Assembly: GCF_029277445.1 (NCBI RefSeq)
Contig: NZ_CP119568.1
Location: 515,501 to 579,500 of the forward strand
DNA: 64,000 bases
DNA from: Pararhizobium qamdonense
GTDB lineage: Bacteria; Pseudomonadota; Alphaproteobacteria; Rhizobiales; Rhizobiaceae
Direction of reading: 5' to 3'
Shown: piece after piece, positions 42,395-52,169 of the stretch
How positions within the stretch are numbered: the stretch's first letter is position 1
Layout of the letters: each line of letters begins with the position of its first letter
The notes under the pieces: generated by a model
Database searches by the model: none
Told to the model about the DNA's origin: nothing
The model's input: only the letters and a program-made list of their open reading frames with translations
Position numbers and translations under genes: made by a program

Positions 42395-45136
42395 TCATCC
42401 AGCGATCGAGACGCCGGAGCGCACTTCGAAATCAGCGCTTTCCTCGGCGATATCCAGCCCCGCGCCCGCCATGTCCGCCTCTACCAGTTTCAGCAAGCCG
42501 ATGGCATCTGTGTCTTTGGCGGCACGGCGGGCGGATTCGAAATTTACACGGGCATTCGCGACGTCGGAGATTTTCATCTGCACGTTTGCCTTCGCCCTGT
42601 ATAGTTCAGGCAGCCACCACGCTTCGCCCGAGGTTCTGCATTTCCGCACGGAGGCATCGAGTACGGAGATAGCTTCGGCATTTCGCCCAAGTCCACAGAG
42701 TGCTCGTGCCTCAAATGTTGCGAACATCGATTCGAACAGAACAAAGCCTGCATTGCGAAGTGACTGCAAACCTCGTCTTAGTTGTCGCAAGCCGGACTGG
42801 TTATCGCCGGCTCGCCGGACGAGCTCAGCCTCAAAGCAATCCGCGTAGGTTCGCCATATATCCAACAACATTGCTTTCGTATGTTGGCGGAGCATTGCTA
42901 CATAATGAGCGGCAAGCTCGTCGTCGCCGGACATCAATGCAAGAGGGCAAGCGGCCTCGGCCAATGCATTGGTTAGAGACGCATAGTGGCGAATGCCGTC
43001 GGCATAATCGAGCATGGAGGCAACGTCTGTCATCGCTTCCTGCTCGTGCCCAATAAACCATTTGCAGCGTGCCAGCACGATCTGCGCTGTCACCCGCTGG
43101 TCGAACTGGAAACGGATGGCATGACCGGCAGAGGGCAAATCATCATATTCTGCCAGCATTCCCGTTAGAATACTCCTTGCTTCCATGTGACGCCCAAGCC
43201 AGTGCAGGGTTGCACCCTTCATGCGTTGGCCGATAAGGATATCGGCGGGATCGGGCGATGCCACCGCCATTTCAGCGAACCGGACAGTTAGTCCGAGCGC
43301 GCTCGTCGGCTCAGCCCTGTTGACGGCATCAACCCAGAGGCCCCAGATGGACCTGAGTTGATGATCAACGTCCCCGAGTTTCTCGGCGATCCGGGCTGAA
43401 GCGGTCCAGGCTTCCACCCCCCTGCCAGGCGCATCTGCCGCGATCAACTGTGGCCAGCCAAGCGCTGTGTAAAGCTTCATGCGGCTTGCTTCATCGACAT
43501 CGGGATTGGCATCCAGATAGCCGATCGCCGCGGTCACGGAAGCAATGCATTCGTCGAACAGGGACAGTTTGAAATAGAGCGGAAGTGCTGCGACCGTGAT
43601 TTTCGAACCGAGCAGATTGTCTCCATTTCCGATCAATGCCCAATCCAGGCACGCTCGCAGACCAGGCAAGAGGAATGAGAAATCACGAACGACCTCGTCG
43701 GTGCCGTGCGTATATATCGTTGTCGAAGATGCATCGAGCAACTGGCGCATATAGTCTGCGAAGTTGGACATCGTGTCGTCGAACCTGCCCAGGTCCGACA
43801 GCTTTTCAGCAGCGTAGATACGCGTCGTATCGAGCATCCGGTATAACTGACCACGCGGGCCTGCCTCTACAACTAAGAGCGATTTGGCGACAAGAGCCGC
43901 CACCAGATCGTCGGCGTCTTCGGCCATGAGAGCCTCTGCGGCTCCCATCGTAAAGCGACCCCGACAAACAGAGAGCGCAGCTAACGCCCCTTGCTCCGAC
44001 GGAGTGAGGAGAAGGTAGCTCCAATCTAGGGCTGCCCGAAGTGTCTGGTGTCTGGGCAACGCCGTCCGCCGTCCGCGGCTGAGGACTTTGAAGCAATCGT
44101 CGAGCGACTTGCCGAGCGACGATATCCCCATGGACTCAAGCCGGCCTGCTGCAAGTTCGATCGCAAGCGCTATACCGTCCAGGCGGGTGCATATGTCTAT
44201 GACGAGCGGCACATCCTCTTCGGTCAGTTCGTATCCACCCAGGCAGGCATCTGCTCTTTCCACGAAAAGTTGGACGGCCGGGAACCGGAGCGCCTCTTCG
44301 GGTCCGACCAAGCTAACAGGAAGCTCCAGTGGCAGGAGACGGTGAACACGTTCGCCGTTTCCGCGGAGCGGTTCACGGCTTGTCGCAAGGAACCGCACCA
44401 ACGTCGTTTGCTGCAGGATGGTGTCGACAAATCGCGTCGCATCTTCAATCAGGTGTTCGCACCCATCCAGGATCACGAGTGACGGAACGGTCTCAAGCGA
44501 TTTGCTTATCGCGTCGATCAAGCTATCGGAGCGCGATGGGACGCCAATGGCAGATGCGATAACCGTTGGTACAAGTTCGCCCGATGCAACTTCGGAAAGA
44601 TCCACTCTGACGATCTTTAATTTGTCGGACAACCGCGAGCCGATTACCTTTGCGACGGTCGACTTGCCGATCCCGCCTGGGCCGGTCACCGTGATCAGCC
44701 GCCCCTTTTCCAACTGCGATAGAATGGCTTCAATGGTTTGATCGCGGCCGATTACGCGCACCAAATCGACGTCGCGGAATTCCGGTGAAGCCTGAAACTG
44801 TTCGGTCGGCATTTCCGACGATCGGCGCTCCACGCGTGCAATAAAGGTGTAGCCCCGCCCCGGAATGTTGGCGATGAAGTGTGGTTCGGCCTTCGTGTCC
44901 CCCAGTGCTTTTCTCAACGCGGAGACATGAACACGCAGATTGGCCTCATCCACAAACGTATCCGGCCAAACGTGTTTGACAATCTCTTGGTTGGTCTTGA
45001 GTTCGCCGGGATGCGCGATCAGATAAAGAAGGATGTCAGTCGCCCTGCTTCCGAGTGAGACGACGCTGTTGCCCCGCATCAGGCTCCGCCTGGCAGGCAC
45101 AATCGAGAACGGAGCAAAATGCAGTTCCTCTTCCAA
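42395..45136 (-). CDS. Large transcriptional regulator: OmpR-type winged helix + STAND/NB-ARC ATPase + helical repeats
   Basis: 913 residues from a TTG start. Residues 1-105 form a PhoB/OmpR-type winged helix (ANLRVHVSALRKALGD, FIANIPGRGYTFIARV). A P-loop lies at 152-160 (GPGGIGKST), followed by Walker B LVILDGCEHLI, sensor FLATSREPL and the NB-ARC stretch GIALAIELAAGRLESMG. The C-terminal 450 residues are helical, TPR-like. Such signal-transduction ATPases activate by ligand-driven oligomerisation. It lies directly upstream of the redox run on the same strand and divergent from an AraC gene; control of the redox run is plausible but unproven. Confidence 0.88.
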   Translation of the reverse strand: MEEELHFAPFSIVPARRSLMRGNSVVSLGSRATDILLYLIAHPGELKTNQEIVKHVWPDTFVDEANLRVHVSALRKALGDTKAEPHFIANIPGRGYTFIARVERRSSEMPTEQFQASPEFRDVDLVRVIGRDQTIEAILSQLEKGRLITVTGPGGIGKSTVAKVIGSRLSDKLKIVRVDLSEVASGELVPTVIASAIGVPSRSDSLIDAISKSLETVPSLVILDGCEHLIEDATRFVDTILQQTTLVRFLATSREPLRGNGERVHRLLPLELPVSLVGPEEALRFPAVQLFVERADACLGGYELTEEDVPLVIDICTRLDGIALAIELAAGRLESMGISSLGKSLDDCFKVLSRGRRTALPRHQTLRAALDWSYLLLTPSEQGALAALSVCRGRFTMGAAEALMAEDADDLVAALVAKSLLVVEAGPRGQLYRMLDTTRIYAAEKLSDLGRFDDTMSNFADYMRQLLDASSTTIYTHGTDEVVRDFSFLLPGLRACLDWALIGNGDNLLGSKITVAALPLYFKLSLFDECIASVTAAIGYLDANPDVDEASRMKLYTALGWPQLIAADAPGRGVEAWTASARIAEKLGDVDHQLRSIWGLWVDAVNRAEPTSALGLTVRFAEMAVASPDPADILIGQRMKGATLHWLGRHMEARSILTGMLAEYDDLPSAGHAIRFQFDQRVTAQIVLARCKWFIGHEQEAMTDVASMLDYADGIRHYASLTNALAEAACPLALMSGDDELAAHYVAMLRQHTKAMLLDIWRTYADCFEAELVRRAGDNQSGLRQLRRGLQSLRNAGFVLFESMFATFEARALCGLGRNAEAISVLDASVRKCRTSGEAWWLPELYRAKANVQMKISDVANARVNFESARRAAKDTDAIGLLKLVEADMAGAGLDIAEESADFEVRSGVSIAG

Positions 45137-45512
45137 ACCTGCTACTCCAGCGAGACCTGCCCCTCAGGCCGGAATCTGAAACTTCGACTGTCGATCGATC
45201 TGCGAATGGCCGTTTAACAACAAGCCGCCAGTATCTGAGACGAGTATTGCTTTAAGTTTGCCTTGACGTAATCACCTTAGCTAGCACCATTCGAATTCTC
45301 AGGACAAGACGACGAAAGAACGACTTGTCCGCCAGTAACGAGGCTGCCGCATTCGGAAAATTACTGAATCCTTTGAACGGACGCTTTCATTCAGACCAGC
45401 ATCCACCCCATGGACGGGAACATCTTCTCCCAACGTGCCGACCTTTTAACTCCAAGTGCTGTTCCTCTTGATTTTCGAGCGAGCACGACATTACAAATAG
45501 CTGGGAGGCGAC
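45137..45512. other. Divergent promoter gap between the STAND and AraC regulators
   Basis: About 375 bases with no supported gene. A TTGACG at about 45263 is a possible -35, but no good -10 was fixed. Nothing else recognised. Confidence 0.4.
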
Positions 45513-46439
45513 TTGGCTGGCGTGCGGGTGACATCAATGAATTCTCTTTACGACCATGGTGTTCACAAATTTCCCGATGCCGGACTGTTGGCGTCCTCTC
45601 GAGCACGGGGTTGGAAGGGAATGGCGGCGGAACTGCGATCGCATCCTGCTTGCGCCATTCCGGACATTTGTTCCACTCAGACCGAAATTACGTTCGCGGT
45701 TCGAGGGGCGAAGGCCGGATCAGTCCATCGGCGAGGAAACGGCCGGCTCCAGGTTGCTCCGAGCCGATCCGGTACAATCTGGGTGTGCCCTAAAGGCGTG
45801 AGTGAGGATCAAATCCGCATCACAGAGGCTATACCCGAAGTCTTGCATGTCTATATTCCCGATCATCAGATCGCGTCGCTTTCAGTCCATACCTCCCGCC
45901 CTGTAGTTTTCGATGAAAACTTCTATCAGGCAGGGCTCGAAGATGAATTCGTTCGGCAAATCTGCGTCCGCATCAACAGCGAGTTGCAAGAGGAGACTGC
46001 GGGCGGAGCGGTGATGATGGAATATCTCGCGAATGTCTTGGTCACCCATATCTGCGGCCGGTTTGCCGACCGACGTATTGTCGCTGAGACGCCCAGCAAT
46101 GTGGGAGCTCTGGATTCCCGTCGTTTCAACCGTGTCCGTGACTATATTGAGGAGAATCTCAGTAGCGATTTGACTATTACGGAAATCGCCGCTGTCGCCT
46201 GTCTCAGCCGACACCATTTTGCAAGAGCTTTCAGAGCTGCGGCGGGGGAAAGTCCCAGCAGCTACATCGGAGCACGCAGGATCGATCGTGCATGCAATCT
46301 ACTGGCGACATCGGAGATGTCGCTCGCGGAAATTGCTTTGGTCTGCCGCTTTTCGTCTCAAGCCGCTTTTGCACGAGCTTTTAAGAGGCAGTCAGGCCAC
46401 TCCCCTGGCGAGTATCGGCGTACCAGCCAAGCTCGGTAA
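45513..46439 (+). CDS. AraC-family transcriptional regulator
   Basis: About 300 residues. The C-terminal double helix-turn-helix is clear: SSDLTITEIAAVACLSRHHF, then MSLAEIALVCRFSSQAAFAR and AFKRQSGHSPGEYRR. The N-terminal half has no recognised effector domain but contains a cupin-like beta region. The start is uncertain: TTG 45513 with GGGAGG close by, or ATG 45537. Divergent from the STAND regulator. Confidence 0.83.
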   Translation: MAGVRVTSMNSLYDHGVHKFPDAGLLASSRARGWKGMAAELRSHPACAIPDICSTQTEITFAVRGAKAGSVHRRGNGRLQVAPSRSGTIWVCPKGVSEDQIRITEAIPEVLHVYIPDHQIASLSVHTSRPVVFDENFYQAGLEDEFVRQICVRINSELQEETAGGAVMMEYLANVLVTHICGRFADRRIVAETPSNVGALDSRRFNRVRDYIEENLSSDLTITEIAAVACLSRHHFARAFRAAAGESPSSYIGARRIDRACNLLATSEMSLAEIALVCRFSSQAAFARAFKRQSGHSPGEYRRTSQAR

Positions 46440-46991
46440 CGCTTATCGCTTTTTTTACCGTGACCTCACTGTGGCGGTCCGCTTTCGACGGTGCGGTGGC
46501 TGGAAGCCGACCGGCAGCAAACGGCCCCCTTCCGGACATTCCGAATGAACGAGGTGCTTGATCTGCCCCGTCTATCTGGCGGCACGCGTCCGAAATAATA
46601 GCATGCCGATGGTTCGACTCCTTTCAAGGCGTAAAAAGCTTCTAGCCAGCTTCTGAAATCTGTCCGTCCACTGGCGCTGAAATCGACGCGAAGGTGCAAT
46701 AGGGAGTGTCGCCTATCGATATTTGCGCGTGGCTGATGTGTTCCGGGCAGTATTCATAAAGCCGAGTGATTCTTTACAAGCTTGGCGCTGACAAGGACCT
46801 CCCGCAGCGGCTGCTTGCGCCAGACTTTCTGGAAGCTCTCGACAACGTTGTCGCTGGATACGGTTAGGCCTGGGAGGGCGACCCAGTTCGGTGTCTGCCT
46901 TCCCGGAAGGACCAGCACACAGGTATGTGCCACGCGACACCCTGCAGCTAAGGGCTGTTGAGCACCCATCTTGTTTCGCGCCCTCTCGCTG
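46440..46991. other. Intergenic stretch with one dispersed repeat
   Basis: About 550 bases without a supported gene; minus-strand frames here show no family signature. It holds a repeat copy at 46611-46631. Confidence 0.4.
46611..46631 (+). repeat. Dispersed intergenic repeat, copy 4
   Basis: GGTTCGACTCCTTTCAAGGC differs by two bases from the window consensus and is preceded by GAT as in copies 1 and 3. Confidence 0.5.
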
Positions 46992-47020
46992 GTTATACTG
47001 TTTTTGAGAAACAGTATAAC
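46992..47020. promoter_or_regulatory. Perfect palindrome before the nucleotidyltransferase gene
   Basis: GTTATACTGTTT and AAACAGTATAAC form perfect 12-bp arms around TTGAG and end 14 bases before ATG 47035. An AT-rich operator overlapping the promoter is the simplest reading; the gene's own product or an unseen repressor could bind it. In RNA it would form a hairpin close to the ribosome site. Confidence 0.6.
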
Positions 47021-47034
47021 TCGGAGTCGAGTTG

Positions 47035-48129
47035 ATGAAACCCATCGACCTCATGTACCAGACGATGCTCGCCGAGCTCGGCCAGCGTTCGCTCGACGCC
47101 GCGTGGACTGCCGCCTTCCCTCCAGAAGGCCGGTTCACCCCTGCGAACATCAAGGGGCGCAAGTATTGGTACTTCGATATCCCGGATGGACATGGCGGTA
47201 CAAGACGACGCTACGTCGGTCCTGCCGACGATCCGGATATCGCGCAGCGCGTAGCTGATCATAAGAGGGACAAGGACGATCTCCGCGCTCGCAGGCGCAT
47301 GGTTAACACCCTGACCCGCGAAGGCGGGATGCTCGCTCCTGACGCCATGTCGGGCGACCTCGTCGAGGCCCTAGCCGATGGCGGTCTCTTCCGGCTCCGC
47401 GGTATTCTCATCGGCACGGTCGCCTTTCAGTGCTATTCAGGACTGCTGGGCGTCCGCCTTCCCATGGCTGCGATCCTGACCGGCGATGCGGACATCGCCC
47501 AGGATTATGCCATCAGCCGGGAGGTTGAAGACAGCCTGCCTCCGATTGTTGAGTTACTGCAGGGCGTTGACGCCAGCTTCCGGCCAGTTCCCCATCGATC
47601 GGGATCCGCGGCCTCGTCAGCATTTCAGAATGCCGACGGCTACCGGGTTGAATTTCTGACGTCGAACCGTGGTTCGGACGACCACATCGACCAGCCGGCG
47701 AAGATGCCCGCCCTCGGCGGTGCAAGCGCGGACCCACTAAGCTTTCTCGACTACCTTATCAGGGAGCCAGTTAAAACAATGCTCCTCCACCGAAGCGGGG
47801 TCCCAGTCGTAGTCCCCGATCCGTCCCGGTACGCGGTCCACAAGCTAATCGTCGCCAGCCGCAGACACACTGATGGGCAGGGGGCCGCGAAGCGAGAGAA
47901 GGACGTTCGCCAAGCCGCGCTGCTTTTCGAAGCCTTGCAGCAGACGAGGCGATCAGCCGATCTGGCGCTCGTCTACAACGAGGCGTGGGAGCGCGGAATT
48001 GCGTGGCAGGAAGCCATTCGAACCGGGGCAGGGATGCTGCTCACACAAGATGCCGAGCTATTCAAGACGGTTCTGATCGAGGGGGCCAAGAAAAACAGGG
48101 AAGACATCGAGCTCCCGTTCGGAGAATAG
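47035..48129 (+). CDS. GSU2403-family nucleotidyltransferase-fold protein (NTP_transf_8 type)
   Basis: About 364 residues from ATG 47035 with GGAG eight bases upstream. The N-terminal 80 residues (TPANIKGRKYWYFDIPDG) lead into the NTase-fold region RGILIGTVAFQCYSGLLGVR and LTGDADIAQDYAISREVED with the acidic pair. A C-terminal helical part (YAVHKLIVASRRHTDGQGAA) follows. Proteins of this type resemble antitoxin-linked or abortive-infection nucleotidyltransferases, but no partner gene is beside it. The palindrome before it suggests tight control. Confidence 0.75.
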   Translation: MKPIDLMYQTMLAELGQRSLDAAWTAAFPPEGRFTPANIKGRKYWYFDIPDGHGGTRRRYVGPADDPDIAQRVADHKRDKDDLRARRRMVNTLTREGGMLAPDAMSGDLVEALADGGLFRLRGILIGTVAFQCYSGLLGVRLPMAAILTGDADIAQDYAISREVEDSLPPIVELLQGVDASFRPVPHRSGSAASSAFQNADGYRVEFLTSNRGSDDHIDQPAKMPALGGASADPLSFLDYLIREPVKTMLLHRSGVPVVVPDPSRYAVHKLIVASRRHTDGQGAAKREKDVRQAALLFEALQQTRRSADLALVYNEAWERGIAWQEAIRTGAGMLLTQDAELFKTVLIEGAKKNREDIELPFGE

Positions 48130-48194
48130 GGTATCCTCTCTCCACAAGACAAGTATCTGATTTATTCAGACGTGGCGAAGACAAATGTGCCGAG

Positions 48195-48214
48195 AATTCG
48201 AGTCCTATCAAGAG
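48195..48214 (+). repeat. Dispersed intergenic repeat, copy 5 (divergent)
   Basis: AATTCGAGTCCTATCAAGAG shares TTCGA-TCC-TCAAG with the consensus and ends like copy 1. Weakest of the seven. Confidence 0.3.
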
Positions 48215-48376
48215 CTTTGATCCGCGACCTTTATTTTCTAACCATTCCGAGGGTTCGCCATCCTAACTCAATCCGAGCTTTCCTGCGGACTTCTTTATTT
48301 GCCCGATCTCGAAACATCCGGCGGCTAAACGTGGTATAGCAGCTTGCGGCACGATCAGGTGCCCATGGAGATGGTC

Positions 48377-48682
48377 ATGACCAAATTCGCACTCTACGTT
48401 CCGCTTGAAGCAAAACCCGGCAAGGAACAGGAAGTCGCCGATTTTCTGAGATCAGCCATACCTCTTGTCAACGCGGAGCCTGGCACGATTTCCTGGTATG
48501 CGATCCAGGAGGGTCCTAGTTCGTTTGCGATCTTTGATACTTTTGACGACGAGGATGGAAGAGATGCTCACTTAAATGGCCAAGTCGCTGCGGCCTTGAT
48601 GGCCAAGGCAGAGGCAGGGGACCTGTTTGCCAAGCCGCCAAAGATCCATAAGTTGGCTATCCTCGCTGACAAACTGCCATAA
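48377..48682 (+). CDS. Antibiotic-biosynthesis-monooxygenase-like (ABM) protein
   Basis: 101 residues from ATG 48377, with GGAG six bases upstream; two in-frame ATGs just before are less well placed. ALYVPLEAKPGKEQEVADFL and AEPGTISWYAIQEGPSSFAI, then FDTFDDEDGRDAHLNGQVAA, match dimeric ABM (YgiN-like quinol monooxygenase) proteins. Role: small quinol oxidation or reactive-carbonyl handling. Confidence 0.8.
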   Translation: MTKFALYVPLEAKPGKEQEVADFLRSAIPLVNAEPGTISWYAIQEGPSSFAIFDTFDDEDGRDAHLNGQVAAALMAKAEAGDLFAKPPKIHKLAILADKLP

Positions 48683-49069
48683 GCGCCAGAAATTCCAAGC
48701 CCTGAGGGAAATGAGCTGCAGGTCTAAGTCGACCAAGGGGCTCAGCCTCCGTTACTAATCGTCGCCTTAGGACCTGGCTGAAGCTCTATCGTAAACATCG
48801 TTGGGTGCATCGTCAAAGCCGGAAATGCCGTCGAGGTTGCGAGCTGCAATTGCGTCGATGCGTGTGCTCTGGCTGTCCAGCTCGGCGCCGAAGCCACCAC
48901 CGGGGCCCGTCGGGACGCGCCTGGGTTCCACCTGTCGCCGGTTCTAACTCGATGTCTTTGACTTTGACAGCCGGGAGGCATTGTGCGACCGTCGACGGGC
49001 ATGGACCGGTGTCGGCGCGTAAATCCTCGTGAAGAGCTTTGAGTTCCTTGTGCAACGAGAGATATCCTC
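48683..49069. other. Intergenic stretch without a supported gene
   Basis: About 390 bases. Overlapping frames on both strands show no family signature. Probably promoter DNA for the GlxA-type regulator and possible decayed coding sequence. Confidence 0.4.
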
Positions 49070-50056
49070 ATGCGGATCGTCATCTTCGTGCCAAAGGACG
49101 TGCATTCTCTGGAAATTGCCGGGCTCATGGACGTGTTCGCTGAGGCGAACGCTCGGGTCGGCAAGGCATTTTACGAGGTTGCGATCGTCGCGGCACACGA
49201 GGGCGCGATTCGCTGTGCGTCGGGGCTCACAATCCTGCCCGATTACGCTTTCGACGCGTATCCGAATAAACCCGATACTGTGCTTGTGGCGGGGAGCGTG
49301 GGAGTTCCGCACCCCTCAGTCGGGCAGGTTCTCGACTGGTTGGTCAATACCGCCGCCCAAGCGCGGCGCTACGGGTCAGTGTGTACAGGGGCATTTGTGC
49401 TCGGCGAAGCGGGTCTGCTCAAGGGCCGGCGCGTTACCACGCACTGGCAGTTCGCATCCTTGCTTGCTGAGCGCTTCCCCCAGGCGCGGGTTGAAGGCGA
49501 CCGGGTTTTCATCCGTGATGGTGCAATGATCACCTCGGCCGGATCCAGCGCGGCGATCGATCTCGGCCTATTTCTCGTCGAGGAGGATCTCGGACGGGAG
49601 ATAGCACTTTACGTTGCTCGCCGGCTTGTCGTGTTTTTGAAGCGACCGGGTGACCAGTCACAGTTCAGTGTGCATCTGGCGGCGCAGGCGATCGACCGCA
49701 GCCGTCTACACAATGTCCAGCAATATGTTCTCAACCATCCGGCGTCCGACCTATCGATCACGGTCTTGGCGAACATCGCGGCAATGAGCTCGCGTAATTT
49801 CACACGTGTTTTTTCGCAAGAGGTCGGTATATCGCCGTCCGACTACGTCGAGCTGACGCGCATCGACGTTGCGCGCTTCCTCTTGGAAGGAAGCCGTCTC
49901 TCGATCGCATCGATTGCGGAGAAAAGTGGGTTTGGATCGGCACGCGCAATGCGGCATGCGTTCCTTTCGCATGTCGGAGTGACGCCGTCCGACTACCGTG
50001 ATCGCTTCCGGACGTCTGGAGACGGAGCAAGAGTCAGTTTGGCCGAAACCGGCTGA
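49070..50056 (+). CDS. GlxA-family transcriptional regulator (DJ-1/PfpI + AraC)
   Basis: 328 residues. The first 170 form a DJ-1/PfpI-like domain (VIFVPKDVHSLEIAGLMDVF, and CTGAFVLGEAGLLKGRRVTT with the elbow Cys). The C-terminal AraC domain has DLSITVLANIAAMSSRNFTR and SIASIAEKSGFGSARAMRHA. GlxA-type proteins regulate amine or amino-acid catabolism genes. The neighbour genes do not reveal a target here. Confidence 0.9.
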   Translation: MRIVIFVPKDVHSLEIAGLMDVFAEANARVGKAFYEVAIVAAHEGAIRCASGLTILPDYAFDAYPNKPDTVLVAGSVGVPHPSVGQVLDWLVNTAAQARRYGSVCTGAFVLGEAGLLKGRRVTTHWQFASLLAERFPQARVEGDRVFIRDGAMITSAGSSAAIDLGLFLVEEDLGREIALYVARRLVVFLKRPGDQSQFSVHLAAQAIDRSRLHNVQQYVLNHPASDLSITVLANIAAMSSRNFTRVFSQEVGISPSDYVELTRIDVARFLLEGSRLSIASIAEKSGFGSARAMRHAFLSHVGVTPSDYRDRFRTSGDGARVSLAETG

Positions 50057-50121
50057 CGATTGTCCTGGAAGTGCCTTGGCGGCGGGTTGCTCCACTTTGG
50101 GTCGAAGTCCATGGTTCCAGC

Positions 50122-51879
50122 ATGGAAGATTTTGATAAGCTCACGCAGTCGGCCCTCATAAAGCAAATACCCAGCGTAATTGAAGATGGGCTCCTCAGCT
50201 CAGATGCTGTCAGGCCGATCCTTGCGACGCTGGTCGAGGAAATGACTGACGGGATCGCAATCGCACGGCGTTTAGGGGCTAATTCCCCTTTGCTCTATGT
50301 AAACGAGGCCTTCGAACAACTCACTGGCTACTCTCGCAATGAGGTCATCGGAAAGGATTGCCGCTATCTGCAGGGCAGCGAGCGCGACCAGCAAACGATC
50401 GCCCTCATTCGCTCGGCGATCGAAGCGGCAGAGCCTGTGGACGCAACGCTGCGCAACTATCGGAAGGACGGCTCGGCGTTCTGGAACAGTCTCAGCCTCA
50501 GGCCTGCCTGGGTGGGTGAAGAGCTATTTTACGTCGGCATATTGCGTGACGTCTCCGCGATCCGCCAGGCGCATACTGCACTGGACCGCGTCGCAAACCT
50601 GGACGGGACCACAAGTTGCCTGAACCGTCAGTCGTTTCTCCTGGCTGCCGAAGAACGCTTCGGAATGAATACTGAAGCAACGTTTCTGGTTTTGAAGCTG
50701 GATGTGATCGACTTCCACGATCTCAACACCGGATACGGCTTTGAAGTTGGCGATGCCCTGCTGTGTGAAACCGGGCGACGGCTGCGCGACGTGGGCGCTG
50801 CGTTGGTTGCCCGGATGGGCGCGAACGAGTTCGCACTCGCTTTTGAGCTCACGGAAGAATCTTGTGCTGACGCGATCGTGAGCGCGGTCACCGCCTCGCT
50901 GGCAGCGGACTTCATCGTGGCGGGTGCCAACGTCGCGCTGCGGTTCGCCATCGGTTATGCGATAGACAAGCCTACGGCCGGCGCTATCTCGCTGATCCGC
51001 AATGCCGGCACAGCCCTGAGGGCGGCCAAATCCGACCCTTTGGGTGGTCCGCGCCGGTTTCGAGATTCGGACCACGAGCAAGCCCGCCGACGTTTGCGAA
51101 TGACACGCGAGTTAAAGTCCGCGGTCGCGAACGACGAGTTTGTTTATCACTTCCAGCCTCAAGTAGATTTACTCACCGGTGAGTGGCTAGGCGCGGAAGC
51201 TTTGATACGTTGGAACCATCCGCTGTTCGGCAGCCAACTCCCCGGCAGCTTTATTGAAACCGCCGAGCGCTCAGGACTGCTGCTTGATCTGACCGAACGA
51301 GCCCTGACCATCATCGCGACATTCGCCCGGCGGGTCAACGCGCACCGTGACAAGGCACTGCGCTTCTCGGTGAACGTGTCGGCCGGGGAGTTCCTGCAGC
51401 ACGACATGGCAGAAATGCTCCACCGCGTCCTTAGTCGAACCAACGCCCACCCGACATGGCTGACGCTTGAGATCACCGAAAGCATGTTCCTCAGCGAAAC
51501 GCCCAGTGTGCTGGACGCATTCGAACGGCTGCGGCAGATCGGCGTCGGACTTTCGGTCGACGACTTCGGCACCGGCTATTCGAACCTACGCTCGCTCGAA
51601 ACGTTTCCCGTTACAGAGATTAAGATCGACCGCACCTTTGTCAGCGAATTCTCAACGAGGCCCTCCAGAAACGTGATCGTCCGCGCAATCATCGACCTCG
51701 GACGCGCCCTTGGCCTGACGGTGGTCGCGGAGGGCGTGGAGACCGAGGCCCAGCGTGTTATGCTTGGCGAAATGGGCTGTCAGGTTGGCCAAGGCTACCT
51801 TTTCGGCCGCCCCACTGATGCGGACGTTTTTGCAACCAGCTTGGTAGTGATGGAGAGCCGAGGGTCGGATGAAGTTTAA
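50122..51879 (+). CDS. LOV-GGDEF(degenerate)-EAL protein: putative blue-light c-di-GMP phosphodiesterase
   Basis: 585 residues from ATG 50122. Residues 35-148 are a LOV/PAS domain with photoactive Cys80 in GKDCRYLQG and Asn112/Asn122 in RNYRKDGSAFWN. The Gln that follows GI in most LOV domains is Leu (YVGILRDVSA). The GGDEF domain is degenerate (RMGANEFALAF) and should not make c-di-GMP. The EAL domain is intact: EALIRW, EITES, SVDDFGTGYS, KIDRTF and VAEGVET. Thus light probably gates phosphodiesterase activity. A second c-di-GMP protein follows at 52170. Confidence 0.9.
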   Translation: MEDFDKLTQSALIKQIPSVIEDGLLSSDAVRPILATLVEEMTDGIAIARRLGANSPLLYVNEAFEQLTGYSRNEVIGKDCRYLQGSERDQQTIALIRSAIEAAEPVDATLRNYRKDGSAFWNSLSLRPAWVGEELFYVGILRDVSAIRQAHTALDRVANLDGTTSCLNRQSFLLAAEERFGMNTEATFLVLKLDVIDFHDLNTGYGFEVGDALLCETGRRLRDVGAALVARMGANEFALAFELTEESCADAIVSAVTASLAADFIVAGANVALRFAIGYAIDKPTAGAISLIRNAGTALRAAKSDPLGGPRRFRDSDHEQARRRLRMTRELKSAVANDEFVYHFQPQVDLLTGEWLGAEALIRWNHPLFGSQLPGSFIETAERSGLLLDLTERALTIIATFARRVNAHRDKALRFSVNVSAGEFLQHDMAEMLHRVLSRTNAHPTWLTLEITESMFLSETPSVLDAFERLRQIGVGLSVDDFGTGYSNLRSLETFPVTEIKIDRTFVSEFSTRPSRNVIVRAIIDLGRALGLTVVAEGVETEAQRVMLGEMGCQVGQGYLFGRPTDADVFATSLVVMESRGSDEV

Positions 51880-52169
51880 GCTACCAGATGCGGTTTTACC
51901 GCTATTCTCGATTGTTCGGCTACCGGTCGGGAGCATTCCAACAGCAAGCACGTGATTGGACATTAAGTGAGTTCGTTTGCGCTAGGGGATCCCAAGGAAG
52001 AGACGCTGAGGTTCCAGGATCCATGCTGTCCGAACATAAGCTTGTCGAGAGAAGTCGTTGGACCAAGCATTTGGGAACAAGCTTGGCTTCATAAGCCTTT
52101 ACGTCGATACGCCACTCGACCGGATGGTTAGGATGGTGAAGTCCTGACCACCGAAAGATTGCATTCGCC

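Noticed and set aside
48742..49164. Minus-strand frame of 140 codons before the GlxA-type gene
   Set aside because: No family signature, overlaps the start of the GlxA-type gene in antisense, and no good ribosome site.
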